A stretch of 64,000 nt of DNA, from contig JAULAV010002386.1 in assembly GCA_030789695.1 (NCBI GenBank), positions 1-64,000 on the forward strand, given 5' to 3'. Of this stretch, positions 21,298-32,300 are shown one piece after another (within the stretch, counting starts at the first letter, position 1; every line of letters begins with the position of its first letter). The stretch comes from Scilla litardierei. Lineage: Eukaryota; Streptophyta; Magnoliopsida; Asparagales; Asparagaceae. The notes under the pieces are model-generated. The model worked only from the letters and a program-made list of their open reading frames with translations, was not told the origin of the DNA and did no database searches. A program made the position numbers and the translations under genes.

Positions 21298-23020
21298 TGT
21301 TGGGAAATCTAGTCCCACCCAAAGTGGTTTTGATGATAATCACACCAAATGTTGTTCTATACTAATCATACTATTTTAAGTGTGTAGGTTGTGCAAATAA
21401 GTAATTGAAGCTCAAAGCATACTCCAAGAAGAAGAACTTCAACCACACTCATTGAAGATGAAGATGAATTTAGCTCGCAATTCCATGTCTACATTCTAAA
21501 GCTTAGCTTCAGTTCTAGCACAAGAGGAGCTCAAAGATGAAGCTCAAAGAATGTGCTCAAGCTCAAGCTAAAGAGGAGCTCAAATTCAATTGAAGCTCAT
21601 GGAACTACATCAACTTTAACCATGGCTTCTAAGTCTTCATTGTGTCTCGTGTGTGAGTTGTCTTTCATTTTCTTAGGATTATATTAAAGCCAAGAAGAAT
21701 ATGCAAAAACACAAAATGATTTTCTAAAATATTTTTAAATGTATTTTAAACTTATTTGAGAGCATTTTTTCATAGATGCTAAGTTCCAAACTGTAGTCAA
21801 CTACAAACACCCAGTAGTTAACTACTCTACAATCTGCCATTTCATTGAATAGTCTCTAGGAGTCGACTACTTCCCATGTGAGTCGACTACCAGATGTGTT
21901 CGCGCAGACTTCCTTGATTTATCCTCCTATTTACTCCTAGCTAATTTTTTGGGCTGAAGTCAACCTTCATTTTAATTATTTCCAATCCTCTCTTAGTCTA
22001 TAAATAGAGAACCTTTGAGAACATTTTTCTTCCCCATTCATTATTGAGAAAAATTATAATTCTCTCAAGCAAATTCAAGTTCTCAAAGTTCTCATTGCTC
22101 TCAAGTTCTTCATAGCCAAACGGTTTCAAATTTCTGATCTTACTATTTCGCATTCTTTTCTAAATCTTTTTAAGGTCATTATTTTTTGCTATTGTAAATT
22201 GTTTTTCAAATCCTTCTATTTTGATTTTGAATATTCTTAAAGGATTTTTGAAACATCAAGAGTTCTTGATCACATTGAATCATTTCATATTCTTTGTGTG
22301 ATTAAAATAACAATTTATTCATTAGTCACTTATAGCACAATTGCAAATTCATCTTGGCTATATAATTATTGGGTGTAAACCAATCTCCACTAAATTATTG
22401 CGGTGAATTGGATTTTGATTTTAATTGTAGTCCCTTAGAGATAAGGGTGTTGGAAATCCTAGCTAAGTCTAGGTGGTGTAAATCCTAATTGAGACTAGGT
22501 GGTTGGAAATCCTAGTGGTGGACTAGGTCATTGGAAATCCTAGCGAGTGAAGCTAAGTAATTGTATTTCTAAGGCAGTAGTGGATTAAATCTCAATCTGT
22601 GACGGTAAGGGACTGGACGTACCCAGGTTGTGGGAAACTAGGATAAATCTCTTGTCTCTCTGTGTGATATTTTCTGTGATTGTCTCTTGTTATTTATTTT
22701 GTACTAACTTGTTCATTATTTATGTGTATGTCATTTGTAATCCTTTGTTAATAAAATTGTTATTACCAAGTTTGTATTTTTATTCCACTGTGAGATCTCT
22801 TCTATTATCATTATTCTTTTAATCATCATATCTTCTCTTATATTTATTTGGAGATCATCGTGTTGATTAAGGACCAAATGTAGATCACTCTACTTGGTTC
22901 CTTAGGCAACATTGTAAGGGAAATTAGTTTTGTATTATTGATCTTCGAAAAAAAGTTTTATTCATACAACACTATTCAACCTCACCTTCTAGTATTTTTT
23001 GCCATCCACATGATCCAACA
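21298..23020 (+). repeat. 5' LTR (type A) of the chimeric copia
   Basis: The LTR starts TGTTGGGAAATC and ends gatccaaca just before the primer site. Length is about 1.72 kb. It contains short palindromes (21794-21897), a good TATA box (21998-22007), and a series of short internal repeats around 'ggaaatcctagctaagtctaggtgg' type units at 22450-22560. Both boundaries are well supported by the primer site and the TG..CA ends. Confidence 0.82.
21794..22007 (+). promoter_or_regulatory. LTR-A promoter-like module: GTAGTCGACTAC sites plus TATA box
   Basis: Variants of the palindrome GTAGTCGACTAC occur at 21794-21897 (gtagtcaactac, gtagttaactac, gagtcgactac twice). The TATA box ctataaatag follows at 21998-22007. 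The cluster is smaller than in the LTR at 15759, but the order is the same. Confidence 0.5.
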
Positions 23021-23022
23021 CT

Positions 23023-23034
23023 TGGTATCAGAGC
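23023..23034 (+). other. Primer binding site, tRNA-iMet type
   Basis: TGGTATCAGAGC follows the LTR by two bases and matches the usual copia primer site exactly. Gag begins at 23046. Confidence 0.9.
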
Positions 23035-23045
23035 AAGGTTAAGCG

Positions 23046-24291
23046 ATGGCATCAACTTCTTTCCACAATGAAGGACTTAACACTCTTCGACCACCTCTCT
23101 TCGATGGCACAAACTATGCCAACTGGAAGATCCGAACGATGATACATCTCCAGTCAGTTGACATAGACGTTTGGACAATCACGAAGAACAAATACACAAC
23201 GCCGATCATCGAGATGGAGAAATGGTCTACAGAGGAGAAGAAAGCAGGCAATCGAAATGCCAAATCGATGAACTCTTTATTCTTTGTTGTAACCAGACCC
23301 AAATTCAACCGAATCTCTCAGTGCATGACTGCCCATCAGATCTGGCACCCACTTGAGGTAAGTCATGAGGGAACGACCAAGGTAAAAGAGTCTCGTATTA
23401 ATATGCTTAATTCTAAGTTCGAAAGTATTAAAATGGAAGAGATCGAATCTATCAGTGATCTAATCTATCAGTGATTTGACTATTCACTTCACTAATATAA
23501 CCAATGAGCTTGCAGGGTTAGGGAAAAAGGTATTTGAGTATGATAAGGTAATGAAGATCTTGAGATCGCTGAGACCCGAATGGAAAGGAAAGACGACAAC
23601 CATTCGAGAAGCTCATAACATTAGTGACCTCACTCTTGAGGAGCTAATGGGAAATCTTACGACAACCATTCCAGATATTATGTTTTCAGTTTGTTTGTGT
23701 GCATGTTTTCAAGCAGATCCTAAAATGTCACATCTTACTGTTGTAAAAAGGATAATTAGATATGTTAAACATACTTCTAATTTTGGATTGTTTTATCCTA
23801 AAACTACCACATATGATTTATTATCATATAGTGACGCAGACTTTGCTGGTTGCAAATCAGACGGAAAAAGCACTAGTGGTACATGTCACTTTCTTGGACA
23901 TGCTTTGGTCTCATGGTTTAGCAAAAAGCAAAATTCTGTTTCATTATATACAACAGAAGCAGAATATATTGCTGCTGGATTAGCATGTGCTCAAATTCTA
24001 TGGATGAAACAAACTATATCAGACTATGGTATTAATTGTTCTACCTGTCATATAATGTGTGATAATACTAGTACAATTAATCTATCTAAAAATCCAGTTC
24101 ATCATTCACGCACTAAACAGATTGATATTCGTCATCATTTTTTAGATGATCATGTTCAGAAGGGTGATATTGTTTTGAAGTTCATTTCTACTGAACATCA
24201 GATTGCTGATATTTTAACCAAGCCCTTAAAAGAAGACTCTTTTATTAAACTTAGAAGAGATTTAAGCATTATCAGTGAATCTGAATTTTAA
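23046..24291 (+). pseudogene. Copia gag fused to RNase H, pol core deleted
   Basis: The first part (23046-23474) is a copia gag N-terminus with LRPPLFDGTNYANWKIRT and the UBN2 region (TAHQIWHPLEVSHEG). Near 23449-23480 a 16-base stretch (tctatcagtgatctaa) is duplicated in tandem and introduces a stop and a frame change. Gag resumes (FTNITNELAGLGKKVFEYDK, NISDLTLEELMGNL) and at about 23659 joins in frame to RNase H (PDIMFSVCLCACF, YSDADFAGC, TEAEYIAAGLACAQ, HHSRTKQIDIRHHFLDDH, ADILTKPLKEDSF). The rest of gag, protease, integrase and reverse transcriptase is missing. The 13-base string acgacaaccattc occurs at 23593 and again at the junction (23659). The RNase H keeps its Asp and Glu motifs. Confidence 0.85.
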
Positions 24292-24929
24292 ATATATATA
24301 TATCATATTAATTTTTATATATTTTCTTTGGCCGAAATTTTCATTACTCATTTCATTTCATTGCTAAATATTGTCACAAATTAATAAGGGATGTTATATT
24401 TTTCAATAATACATCATTAACCCCAACCAAATTCGTCTCCACCTAGTCTTCATTTACTAATCCCATTACTTAATTTTTGTCATGACATGATAAAAATATC
24501 TCTTACACATATGTCATTCAGTGTCTTACACACATCAATTAAGTACAATCAATTAGTGTCATATCACTTACAAACATGTCACTTCCTTCTTACAACATGA
24601 CATCCCCTCAATATTACTGTCTAAAAATATCTATTTTTAGTATAACATGTCTCGAAAATAGTGGCTGTTAATTGGGATTTTTTATTTTTTATTTTATTTT
24701 ATTATTATTTTCGGATTTCTCTCCAAAAACATCAATTTTTTAGCCGACTAAATTTGCTTTTTAGCAACCTATTTCTAAAACCAATTCGGAACTTATAACT
24801 ATTTGTCTTCCTTGCGTGTTTCTTTTATCAGTTGCTTCCACCCGTTTGTTTCAAACGGTGCTTTCAGTTTTTTACAAACTATTCGGTTTCTGCAACTTCT
24901 CATGGCAATGCTTCGGTAACCGTCCCCCC
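24292..24929 (+). other. Noncoding leader before the envelope-like ORF
   Basis: AT-rich, no coding sequence supported, and no palindrome array like those in the other elements. It contains an 'atatatatatat' tract just after the RNase H stop. A possible envelope-like start (ATG at 24931) follows. Confidence 0.5.
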
Positions 24930-25039
24930 CATGGCTTATGTTTCTATTTTTCTATTTAAATCCTACCATTCCCCTTCTAGGCTATTCCCTATCTTTTTCA
25001 CCATCTTCAACCGAACTCATCCTCTTCTCCAAGGATCCC

Positions 25040-26227
25040 TTATAGTTAGATTTTGTCCCTCTTTCTTTCGGCGAGCGGTTTCAAACTCCCGAGGCCGAAC
25101 GCAAGTTTGATCACCTGTCGGACTTTTAGATCTACCCCGAGCGCTACATTGAATTCGACGATCCGGTCTTCTTGAAGCTCTTCGACTTCCATGAAGGGGC
25201 AGGACTCGTTCATCTCTGGAATCATGCCAATCGAGTTCCCTTTTACCCCGTCCTTGTTCGCGAGTTTTACGCCAACTTGGATTCGGCAACCATCAATGGG
25301 GTCCTCACCTTATCAACCATCGTCAATGGCTATGCCATTCATGTTTTCGGTGAGATGCTTACTACCATCATCAACCTACCTGCCTGTCACCAACTTCCTC
25401 TTCCCGATTCTTTCTTAGACCCCAAGATCCGAGCTTTGTTAGCCCCCGACTTTGATCCAAACCATCAACCTGCATCCAATCCCTATTCGTCTGCACGTCT
25501 TGTTGTCAAGTTTATCATTTACAATCTTGTTCCCAAAACTGGCCCTCTTAATTATATTAGCACCAGTGTAGCACGCTGTTTGTATACGATTATGGGAAAG
25601 CTTCCCGTTCAATGGGGTAATGTTTTGATAGAGACTCTCGTCAAGCATCCTAAGCGGTATCTCTTTCTTCCATGCCTAATCATCAAAATCATCCGTGCTT
25701 TTCAGATCACCACCGCCAGTGCTCTTGAACGATACAATCCGGTCACTTTCAACTCCACCACTCTTCACAATATGCACCTAGAAATCTCCGACGATGATCT
25801 TGAGACTGTGGCCGAAACCACCCCAATTCCTAACTCTATGGCCAAACCTGCGGCCCCTAATGAAGCTAGTCAATCTTCCACTCCCGGTTCCACAAGTGGT
25901 GTTTAACGTGGTCGTTACAAGTCTGTTAAACAATGTGTTCACAAGCCTGACTAGTCATATAGAGCCACTGCCCATCCCTCCTTTGCATCTGAGTTTACGG
26001 ATTTCAAAACTTCGGTCAATCAGTCTCTTGTAGATCTCCAAAAGGAGATGCATGCTGGTTTTACTGGGATTCAGACTCATCTCAGTGCTTATGATACAAT
26101 GATGCAGCAGCACAATCGCATGATGGAGGTCATGCAAATTTCGCAGGGCCAGATCCTGACTGTTTTCGAGCCCTTCCCTTGGCCGTCCCCTCGTGACCGT
26201 GCTCCAGGATCCACTTCTCGTCCATGA
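25040..26227 (+). pseudogene. SIRE-type envelope-like ORF with three nonsense codons
   Basis: The frame reads ERFQTPEAERKFDHLSDF, a stop at 25127-25129, then IYPERYIEFDDPVFLKLFDF and the long stretch to 25906 (HEGAGLVHLWNHANRVPFYP, REFYANLDSATINGVL). After a stop at 25904-25906 and another at 25951-25953 it continues in frame with DFKTSVNQSLVDLQKEMHAG and MMQQHNRMMEVMQ, a likely coiled coil, to a stop at 26225-26227. The family is the envelope-position protein of SIRE elements, whose function is unknown. All three internal stops could derive from CAG or CAA glutamine codons by C-to-T change. The N-terminus before 25040 is in another frame. Confidence 0.75.
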
Positions 26228-26703
26228 TCACTTTCGCTTTGCCATGGTTTCAGTTGCTGATGCTATCATGTTTTATTTCAGACTTTCGTTTTGTTGTTTT
26301 CTGGATGATGATATGATGTAATTTGTTAGTTTGTTTTATTGCACATCGGGTTGCATGTGTAGTTTGTTAGTTTGGTTTGACTCTGTCACTCTGTTGGATA
26401 TGTAGTTTTGATTGACTCTATTAGTATGCTGAATCAGTTAATTTGGTTGACTCTGTAATTTTTCAGTTATACTTTCATCATGTAGTTCGTTGGTTATATC
26501 AGATGTGTAATATCACTACTTTTCGTTGTCTGTTATATCCCAAAATTAGTCTGCTAATATTTTTCTACTGGTCTGCTAAATTTACAACTCCACTTTTTGT
26601 GGATGCCGAAGGGGGAGAAATTACGTATTAGCCTATGGCAACTATTCAGGGGGAGTAACATTCATATATCTTAATGTTTGTCATCATCAAAAAGGGGGGA
26701 GAA
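26228..26703 (+). other. Noncoding tail and polypurine tract
   Basis: AT-rich tail without coding sequence, with gggggag motifs near 26609 and 26649. It ends in the polypurine tract aaaaaggggggagaa (about 26689-26703) directly before the LTR. Confidence 0.7.
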
Positions 26704-28026
26704 TATTGGAATTTTGTAATTCCATATTCCTATCTCCATATTGTTTTGATGTGACAACCATATTCTGTTTACACTAACTCTATCTATGCAGGTATACTAA
26801 AATTTATGCAGTATACAACAATGGACAAACAACAACTCAAAGGTTGAATATATGCGACAAGGATCTTCTGCTCAAGATAAAATCTCTACGGCTTTATGTA
26901 TCAAGAAGAATTGTTGTATATTTCATAGATTGTTAAAGCCATCTAATGAGTTATCTTAGCTTCATAGGTCACCAATTTTATCACTCTTTAAAAACCCCAT
27001 TTCTCATATCAAAAAATAATTCCACTTCTAAATTTAGTCTACCAATTCATTTCCTAGACTATTAATTTCCATATATCTTTGACTAAAGGATTTTTGTTCA
27101 ATCATTACGGTTTGTACTCTAACAATCACAAAAAAAATTCATCATTTCAAAATTAGCAGCCTGATAGAATTTTTAGCCTGCTAATTTCTTTTTGTTCCAT
27201 TAAGTTAGTTTCTTGCTGTTACTCACAAAATCCAACCATTTCCGAATTAGCAGCCTAAAAAGATATTTGGCTTGCTAATTTCATTTTTATCATGTTAAGT
27301 TGGTTTCTAGCCGTTGCCTTTAAAACTGTTTTCAAACTCTATAAATACAAGGGTATACTCTCATGTTTCATACACAACTTTTCTCTTTCTCTCTCTCACG
27401 TTTTGGATTAGTTGAAATTAAGTTCTTTAGCATTTTGCCATTAGTTGTTCTTTTCTTATTTGCAAAAAGAAATCGATAGATTTCTCTCTTCGTATAAGAA
27501 CGGAAGAACTTGGATTTCAACACTTTTTGGGAAAGTTGTTCAAGTTCTTATTTGTAAGAAGTAATCGATAGATTTCTCTCTTCATTTACGAACGGAAGAA
27601 CTTCAATTGTGTTTCACCATTTCATATCTTGAAACATTGAAGTGTTTCCTCTAAACATCGTCCTTTGAATTCATATTATATATTCATTACAAGGCTTTAG
27701 GTGTTTGTTATTTCATTATTTATTCAACAGGTTTGAATCTCTAGTTATTGAGATTGTACAAAGTTTGGGACATGGGGAGTGTCACCATTTTTGTAAAGTT
27801 ATTGCTAGCGGTTTTGTAAGTGTTGATAGTGGAAAATCTCTACTGGAGGAAGAGGACTGGACTAGGATCAAGAGGATCCGAATCAGGATACATCTCTGTG
27901 TTTGCGTTTGATTTACATTTTTCATGTACTTTATCTTCTGCACATCTTAATCAATTAGAAGTAACTCTTTAATTGCAACAGTTTTTATTATATACACTAT
28001 TCACTGCCCTCTAGTGTATTGATCCA
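26704..28026 (+). repeat. 3' LTR (type B) of the chimeric copia
   Basis: The LTR begins TATTGGAATTTTG after the polypurine tract; the expected TG start has become TA. It ends near gatcca (28026) after a 'ctctagtgt' motif like the other copia LTRs. It has a TATA box (ctataaatac, 27339-27348). Upstream of that are inverted motifs attagcagcctga ... agcctgctaattt at 27151-27190 and 27246-27282, a palindrome type unlike those in the other LTRs. It does not match the 5' LTR at 21298. Confidence 0.7.
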
Positions 28027-28763
28027 TACCGGGTTAATTTCACAGTTGTTATTACCTACACCATTGAAATGAAGTCTTGCACTTATAAAAGCCAGATCCA
28101 AACCCGAAATACCAAAACCATTCTCAAAAGACGCTTATTAATGCGTAGAGAAAACAAAATTAATATGGAAAGAACGGGTATAAACCCTCTTATTAGAAAT
28201 TTGGTTTTCATTAGTTAAGCTATTCCCCTTCAAAAGAATAATGTTGTGAAAAATACTTGAAAACCCTAAAAATTACATGACATGCTATCAATCGATGCCA
28301 ACCCTCTAAATTTTGCAAGATGAATAATGTACAGCTGGTTAATTTATTCATCATTTTTAATTATCCTATTAGATTTGCTACTGACGACAAAGTATTCTGT
28401 AGTTTGCACCAAAATGAAAGGTTGTTTCGAGCCTTGTTATACAAAATTTGCTATGCATTTGTAGTCTTCAGCAGCTCTTCCCAGGATGTGATCTCTCTTG
28501 GTTTGTTTCTCAGCTGACCTTCGATCCTCTACTTGGAATCCATCTTCTCCCTGCCACTGAAAGGCATGAATCTGACGTTTCTGTGTTCCAACAATTGTGT
28601 GAGCCCTTGCCTTCCAGGTTTAGTTGACCGTGGGAATAAGCTGCGCAATGTGTCTTCCAATATGCTTGTAACCTGTCATAGGACGGAAATAAAGGAAAAA
28701 TATATATTGCCTTTTTAATCCAAACAGAAAAGAAAGCTTTCAGTACTTGGCATGTATATCGAG
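28027..28763. other. Noncoding AT-rich stretch
   Basis: Flank between the copia LTR and the C1orf74-like gene fragment. I see no element ends, no array and no supported coding sequence here. Confidence 0.4.
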
Positions 28764-29395
28764 CTACAACACAATCGATTGCGAGTAGCACTGGTGGACC
28801 TCCAACTGCATGTCTATCGCCCTGCCAAGCTGCAAGATTCAAACTTCGCCTGCATGCGAGCAAGAAACGCCTCTGCCCACGGCTCCCCCTCCCATCTCAG
28901 GCTCAGATCATATGGCACAGTGAAACTGGAAATAGAAAGAAGCAAGAACGAATCTTATAGCTTCGCGTTGTGATACATAACCCCCTGAAATCAATCGAAG
29001 GGAAACACTCACCTCATGAGTTCTTCCCAAGATTTTGTGCCAGGCTTCCAGTTTCTGCACAAACACGACAAAGAACGAATACCATGAAAAGCGAGAGGGA
29101 GAGAAAGATGCGAGAAGAACACAAATAAAGCTTCAAATATATGCAAAACCTTTTGATCATGATCTGGTATATATGAAGAGACTTGGTAGAGAGATTGTAA
29201 GCAGCATCTGTCACCCGGTCCTTGCTGAATAGATACACTACTGGATATCCAAGAAGCCACCTGCAGCGAATACAGTACAAAAGGTATGTATGTGATATAG
29301 AAAGAGACTCTGAAAACACAGAAGCGATGAACTCCCACATATCCCTGTAAGCCCTGAAATTTCTCAATATATGATCCAAAATCCTGCAGTGAATC
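28764..29395 (-). pseudogene. C1orf74/UPF0739-like (DUF4504) gene fragment
   Basis: Four exon-like pieces lie in order on the minus strand. They are: ILDHILRNFRAYRDMWEF near 29385-29310; LLGYPVVYLFSKDRVTDAAY ending at a splice donor near 29150; NWKPGTKSWEELMR (about 29057-29015) followed by gtgagt; and FTVPYDLSL ... EPWAEAFLARMQAKFESC from about 28935. The last exon shifts frame by one base and then reads MQLEVHQCYSQSIVL to a stop at 28764-28766. Splice signals flank the pieces. The LLGYPVVY and FTVPYDLS motifs and the ending recall the plant relatives of human C1orf74, a family of unknown function. The N-terminal half was not found. The frameshift makes it a pseudogene unless it is a base error. 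The family assignment is from memory. Confidence 0.5.
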
Positions 29396-32300
29396 CAATT
29401 ACTGAAATCTTAAAATAATCAATATTTCCTCAAATTAACACCTCTGTACATTCAGCAGTCTAAATAATCAATATTTTCTTCTCTATGTGGAAAACAAGTG
29501 AACAAATTGGAGAAGACTATTAGTAAAAGGAGAAATTATGCCCCAAACTACCAGTGGCAGTTACAGAAAGGAAGAATTCAAAGAGAGATAATGCTTGACC
29601 AAGCACATGCATATGTTCTCTAACCAGAGTAGACTTTTCACATTATGAATGTTCCTCTACTAATAATGACATTTCCTTCTTTTCCTACCAATGGAAACAA
29701 TGCACTACTCATAATTCTTTATGTTAATATTATATTATGTTTATAACAGTAATACAAATGGATTACATAACCTAGTGGATATAACAGACAAAATTTAATC
29801 AAAACACCAAATTTTAATCAAAATAACTAAACTACCCCAAAACCCCATTTCGCTTAACAATTGCTCAGTTTTAATGGGCTCTTGTATCTCACTGCTTTAA
29901 ACTGGAGAAAAATTATAAAAAAATGAAAAAAAATTATGGAGGGAAACTTCCGAAGAGGCGGTAGTCTGCATCGAATCTGTAGACTTGAGCGAGAGAATTG
30001 GATGTCTCAATCCAAAAATCGGTGCATCGAGAGGTTCTTGATTTATTGTAGCCTTCTTATCTCCTCTCTTTCTCGATCCTATAATAAGAAATATGATAAG
30101 ATAAGAAAAATATTTGGATTAAATCAATATTTTCAACTAATTATTATTGCTGAGGCCTTCATTAACAAAAGAAAGTAGAAATGTTTAATGAAGTTAATTC
30201 CTTGATTTTTCAAATAAATCTGAGCTGCGGTACTCATAATATGCAAGCCAGGAACTCAAATCCTAACAGTTGGATAGAAATATTATTTATTTACCCCGTC
30301 TTTCTCATCAATCACCACCAACTTAGACTTGTAAGAGTCATCTCCCCCCATTTCAGCACCATTAGCTCCACCATTCTACTCCAAATCAAACAAAAAACAT
30401 ATCATGATATTTTCTATACAAATATAAAGAGCTGGGTGATGAAATATGTCTATACATTCAGGCTTCAGATATCCCAAAAACTCCCAAATGATAGCTGAAA
30501 TTTTGATTATGCATATTCCAATGATGAAGATGTAGGAAGATACATATTCCTAAGATAGATTGTAGGAATATGCACCTGATGAATATGCACCTGTATCAAA
30601 ATACATATTCCAATGATGAATATGCACCTGTATTAAAATACATATTCCAATGATGATACAAGTGCATATTCTAATGATGAATATGCACCGGTATCAAAAT
30701 TGAAATATCAGCTATCACTTGAAGATACATATTCCAATGATGAATATGCACCTGTATAAACATTGAGTTCATGCATATTCCTACATCTTCATCAATTAAC
30801 CAAAAGTTTGAATCCCCGATCAGTGGTTAATTGATGAAGATACAGGTGCATATTCCAACAGTTTATCTTCACCAAAATTTTGATTATGCATCTTCATCAA
30901 TTAAACAATTTATCTTAACCAAAAGTTTGAATCCATGATCATTGGTTTATTGATGAAGATACAGGTGCATATTCCTACTGTAGATGGAGTTTTAAACTTT
31001 TGGTTAAGATGAAATCCCAAATGATACCTGATATTTCAACATGGCATTCCTACATGTGCATAAAGTCATTGGTTAATGGAGTTCATCTTCATCAAATCTA
31101 CTGATGTCATCTGAAATTTCTACAGTACATTATGTAAATGATAATCTCAATGGTCTAGCCCATTAGCAACTGATCAAATGATATAACACAAACATATTTC
31201 AGATGACAAAATTCTACTATAGATACAAAGAATTAAAGTTCTTAGACCAGTTCTACAGAATACATGACATCTTCTATTGATAATGCAATTATGACATTCC
31301 AATCAAACTATGAATTAAAAAAGCTTACTCAACTCTAAAATAAATAATTGGGGATCTAAACCTTTAACAACAACATCACCAAAATTTATCAATCAAATCC
31401 AAAGAAACCTAAGAAGCCAAACCTGAGCAACTTACGTGAAATCAATGCCGGATTAACCGATAACCGGATTCATTTTCCCCTCGATCTTCCAAATTTAATT
31501 CTTTTCATAGAAAATTCCCTGTTTTGCAAGCCTGCATAGAATTAGAAGGTTTTATGTTCTAAAAATCATAATTAAAAATTCGTAAGCACCTCAGGTATCC
31601 ACTCCATCAAAATTAATAGTGTGGATTTCCGAGAGCTGAGCTTCATGTGGTACCACTGCTTCGGGTTACTTTTTGTACCAAGACATCAAACAAAATGCAG
31701 GATTAATTAAAGAATTTAATTTTGATCTAAATTTAAGTATAATTTTAAATATAAATTTATTTTAAAAACTAACGTAGAAAATCATCTATATACTTTCTCA
31801 CGCCTAACTTTACTCAAATGTACAAATAAAAAAATTCAACAAAAAATTCATGGGCTCGACAAACCTTTCCCAAACTCTACTTTTCAATCTGCTTTCTATT
31901 CAAACAAATAAAAAAATTTGAGTATTAAAAAATAGTACTCTCCAGTCCGGCCATTAAGATTTCACAACACACTTTCATACTACCAAACATGCTTAAAAAA
32001 AGCTAAAAGAGCAAAATGTTTGAAACATGTAGAACTGTAAGAGCAAGTGGAATGCTAAGGTTAATGGAACATTTTTAGAGCAATTCTGATCACCTTAAAA
32101 GTATCAATAGACATTTATTTGTACCTAAGCCCTTAATTTTGTCCAAATCACGGGATAATTTCATTTGTGGACAAATCTCACATGCGAAAAAATATTTAGA
32201 ACCACCAGAATGTAAACGGAAAATATGGATAACTTTCAAAACTGTAGAATAATGATCATATTGTGCAGACTAAATATGCTAGCTAAGAACTGCCTAGAGA

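Larger units (their letters stand above)
21298..28026 (+). mobile_element. Chimeric copia element with gag-RNase H fusion
   Basis: It starts with a complete LTR (21298-23020), copia primer site and gag. It then jumps from the middle of gag straight into RNase H, followed by an envelope-like ORF, polypurine tract and a 3' LTR (26704-28026). The two outer LTRs are not alike: they share only the general SIRE plan, not sequence. So 5' and 3' halves probably come from two different elements joined by a deletion or recombination at the gag-RNase H junction. No protease, integrase or reverse transcriptase remains. Confidence 0.72.
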
